In this document: one piece after another, positions 5,717 through 7,747 of the stretch
How positions within the stretch are numbered: position 1 is the stretch's first letter
Layout: each line of letters opens with the position of its first letter
Origin: Prochlorococcus marinus str. MIT 9215
GTDB lineage: Bacteria > Cyanobacteriota > Cyanobacteriia > PCC-6307 > Cyanobiaceae
Assembly (NCBI GenBank): GCA_949486985.1
Contig: CATBLW010000035.1
Coordinates: 1 to 7,747 of the forward strand
Direction of reading: 5' to 3'
Length of the DNA stretch: 7,747 nucleotides
Program-made: the position numbers and the translations under genes
The notes under the pieces: model-generated
Databases searched by the model: none
What the model saw: the letters and a program-made list of their open reading frames with translations, nothing else
What the model was told of the DNA's origin: nothing

Positions 5717-6421
5717 TTGCGACAACACGTCAACCCTCTCAGCCGTTTCTTTCAGCTGCCTAGGGAGCTAGCCAAACCTGAGGAGTTGTTTGCCCAATCT
5801 GATCAGCCGCTGCATCTCGACATCGGCGCTGCCAGGGGCATGTTCTTACTGGAGCTGGCGGCACTGCAACCAGAATGGAACCATCTGGGTGTAGAAATCA
5901 GGCTGCCACTTGTATTAGCAGCAGAGAAAGATCGGGAACAACGCCAACTACGCAATCTCAGCTTCTTGTTCTGCAATGCCAATGTGAGCCTAGAAAGCTG
6001 GCTTGCGGCCTTGCCCAAAGGGCAGCTTCACCGCGCATCGATTCAATTTCCCGATCCCTGGTTCAAGCGCCGTCATCAAAAACGCAGAGTGCTTCAGCCA
6101 CGCTTATTAATCGCTTTGGCCGCTGCCCTCGAACCCGGCCGAGAATTGTTCATTCAAAGCGATGTGCTGCCCGTCATCGAACCCATGCTGCTGCTGGTTG
6201 AACAGAGCAACTGCTTCGAACGGCCTGAAGGCAATCTCAGCCCCTGGCTGGACACCAACCCCTTACCTGTTAGCACCGAACGGGAGCGATACGTTCGTCA
6301 GCAGGGATTACCCATTTATCGCCGTCTGTATCAGCGCAATCAGCAACCACTTCCTGACCTCTCCAGCCTCGAAGCAGCATGGCAACAGATCGATAATCCA
6401 GAGAACGGTGATCAAAGCTGA
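5717..6421 (+). CDS. trmB: tRNA (guanine-N7-)-methyltransferase TrmB
   Basis: TrmB transfers a methyl group from S-adenosylmethionine to N7 of G46 in the variable loop of many tRNAs, stabilising their fold in the cytoplasm. The 234-residue protein shows the family's motifs in order: RQHVNPLS at the N-terminus (2-9, typical of cyanobacterial members), SAM-binding LDIGAARG (34-41), GVEIR (58-62), FPDPW (111-115) followed by the basic KRRHQKRR (117-124), and the C-terminal T187-x-x-E190 in STERERYV leading to GLPIYRRLY. Motif I has Ala-Ala where many homologues have a Cys- or Gly-containing form; the essential Asp and glycines remain. Length fits a full enzyme. The start is TTG at 5717, chosen because RQHVNPLS follows at once; it has no Shine-Dalgarno sequence and is three bases after the FIST stop codon, so translation probably depends on coupling. 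Its own stop overlaps the next start. Confidence 0.95.
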   Translation: MRQHVNPLSRFFQLPRELAKPEELFAQSDQPLHLDIGAARGMFLLELAALQPEWNHLGVEIRLPLVLAAEKDREQRQLRNLSFLFCNANVSLESWLAALPKGQLHRASIQFPDPWFKRRHQKRRVLQPRLLIALAAALEPGRELFIQSDVLPVIEPMLLLVEQSNCFERPEGNLSPWLDTNPLPVSTERERYVRQQGLPIYRRLYQRNQQPLPDLSSLEAAWQQIDNPENGDQS

Positions 6422-7747
6422 TGCCTGAGGCTGAGGAGTTACACAAACCACCACTGCTATTGCGCTGGCAAGGGTTACTGCCAGCTTCCGCCGCCCTGCA
6501 AACACGTTTGCAATGGCTAGCTGCTGGATTGCTGATGTTGCTTCTCGCCAGCCTGCCGATGCTGAGCAGGAATGGGCTGGGAATGATGATCTTGGCGGCC
6601 GGTTCCTTATGGGTGCTTTGGAGCTGCATCACTCCAGCTCAGCGCATCGGCAGGATCAGTGGCTGGCTGTTGGCGTTCCTGGGCATTGCCATCCTCACCA
6701 CTGGCTTCTCACCAGTCCCCATAGCCGCAGCCAAAGGACTCATCAAACTGCTCAGCTACCTGGGGGTCTATGCGCTCATGCGCAAGCTGCTGGCCACCAA
6801 TCCAGCTTGGTGGGACAGGCTCGTTGCCGCCATGCTTTGCGGAGAACTTGCTACTGCGGTCATCGCACTACGGCAGCTCTATACCCCCACCGAGGAACTC
6901 GCTCACTGGGCAGATCCCAACTCGATCACAGCCGGAACGGTGAGAATTTACGGCCCACTTGGTAACCCCAATCTTCTGGCCGGCTATCTGGTGCCGATCC
7001 TGCCCCTAGCCGTGGCAGCCCTGCTGCGTTGGCAAGGCTGGGGGGCAAAGCTATTGGCCATGGTCGCTCTTACGTTTGGCATGAGCGCAACCTTGTTCAG
7101 CTATAGCCGTGGCGGTTGGTTGGGCATGCTCAGTGCCTTAGCGGTCATGGGGCTACTGGTGCTGTTGCGCACGACCCGTGACTGGCCAATCATCTGGCGA
7201 CGTTTATTGCCGCTTGCATTGCTTCTCATTGGCACAGCGTTGCTGGCCATTGCCGCCACCCAGATCGAACCGATCCGCACGCGTATTGCCAGCCTGCTGG
7301 CAGGCCGGGGTGATAGCTCCAACAACTTTCGCATCAATGTTTGGCTGGCAGCTATCGAGATGATTCACGACCGTCCCTGGCTGGGTATCGGTCCAGGCAA
7401 TACAGCCTTCAACAGCATTTACCCCCTCTATCAACAGCCGAAATTCAATGCCCTGAGTGCCTACTCCGTTCCCTTGGAGATCCTTGTTGAGACAGGTCTC
7501 CCTGGCCTAATAGCAAGCCTGGGTTTAACACTCACCAGCCTGAGACGTGGCCTGTCCGGGCTGATTTCTAACAGGCCCTTAGCGCTGCCAATGTTGGCCA
7601 GCCTGGCTTCGATTGCCGGGCTCGTGATGCAAGGAATTACCGACACCATCTTCTTCCGGCCGGAAGTGCAACTGATTGGTTGGTTCTGCCTTGCCACCCT
7701 TGCCCAGCCCATCACTGACAATCAAAAACCTGACGATCAAGAGCCTG
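6421..7747 (+). CDS. ictB: IctB family / O-antigen ligase-like membrane protein, 3-prime end cut by window
   Basis: The frame opens at ATG 6421, sharing its A with the trmB stop (TGATG), and stays open to the window edge, giving 442 codons; family members are about this length or slightly longer, so only a short tail is missing. The protein is hydrophobic with roughly ten membrane segments. Family motifs include GPLGNPNLLAGY (178-189), YSRGGWLG (228-235), DSSNNFRINVW (298-308), PWLGIGPGNTAFN (319-331) and LEILVETG (352-359). These mark the IctB group of the O-antigen ligase/Wzy superfamily. IctB was first named for a proposed role in inorganic carbon accumulation, but a bicarbonate-transport activity has not been firmly shown, and the superfamily's better-known members join or polymerise lipid-linked glycans. 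It probably resides in the plasma membrane. A polar tail rich in Asp and Gln begins near 432. The family is clear; the substrate is not. Confidence 0.9.
   Translation, partial: MPEAEELHKPPLLLRWQGLLPASAALQTRLQWLAAGLLMLLLASLPMLSRNGLGMMILAAGSLWVLWSCITPAQRIGRISGWLLAFLGIAILTTGFSPVPIAAAKGLIKLLSYLGVYALMRKLLATNPAWWDRLVAAMLCGELATAVIALRQLYTPTEELAHWADPNSITAGTVRIYGPLGNPNLLAGYLVPILPLAVAALLRWQGWGAKLLAMVALTFGMSATLFSYSRGGWLGMLSALAVMGLLVLLRTTRDWPIIWRRLLPLALLLIGTALLAIAATQIEPIRTRIASLLAGRGDSSNNFRINVWLAAIEMIHDRPWLGIGPGNTAFNSIYPLYQQPKFNALSAYSVPLEILVETGLPGLIASLGLTLTSLRRGLSGLISNRPLALPMLASLASIAGLVMQGITDTIFFRPEVQLIGWFCLATLAQPITDNQKPDDQEP

Noticed and set aside
6513..6965. 150-codon plus-strand ORF with a His/Arg/Gln-rich product
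   Set aside because: It is an out-of-frame shadow of the IctB-like gene, whose frame from 6421 carries the family motifs.

Overview
The window most likely comes from a marine picocyanobacterium, either a low-light Prochlorococcus of the MIT9303/MIT9313 kind or a marine Synechococcus. This rests on gene content recognised by eye: a DUF3177 membrane protein (a cyanobacterial family), a FIST-domain protein, a TrmB with the cyanobacterial RQHVNPLS start, and an IctB-type polytopic membrane protein. Base composition is moderate, so a very AT-rich high-light Prochlorococcus is unlikely. The species assignment is inference; no search was run.

Left part (1-1311): a minus-strand polytopic membrane protein with weak ZIP-like features (103-915) diverges from a plus-strand 82-residue protein with two membrane segments (1063-1311). 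Middle (1312-2426): a gene-poor stretch of about 1.1 kb. Its main content is a tight pair of unrecognised small genes (1723-1926 and 1913-2191) with strong Shine-Dalgarno sequences and a 14-base overlap. They are preceded by an 18-bp hairpin (1643-1684), which also lies inside a possible 57-codon ORF (1553-1726). A 15-base element occurs on both sides of the pair (1584-1598 and 2364-2378).

Right of this, a minus-strand gene (2427-3566) encodes an acetolactate decarboxylase-like domain that keeps the histidine metal-site spacing, fused to a C-terminal CARDB-like beta domain. After a 175-base gap comes a minus-strand DUF3177 membrane protein (3742-4359). Only 28 bases separate its start from the plus-strand cluster FIST protein (4388-5713), trmB (5717-6421) and ictB-like gene (6421 to beyond the window end). 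These three are separated by 3 bases and by a 1-base TGATG overlap, so they probably form one transcript with coupled translation. Their functions (putative ligand sensing, tRNA m7G46 methylation, and a polytopic membrane protein of the IctB/O-antigen ligase superfamily) do not make an obvious pathway; the linkage may only reflect compact genome organisation.

I see no tRNA, rRNA, CRISPR array, insertion sequence, integrase or clear intrinsic terminator. No complete novel system is evident. The most unusual items are the decarboxylase-CARDB fusion and the hairpin-led pair of small genes.
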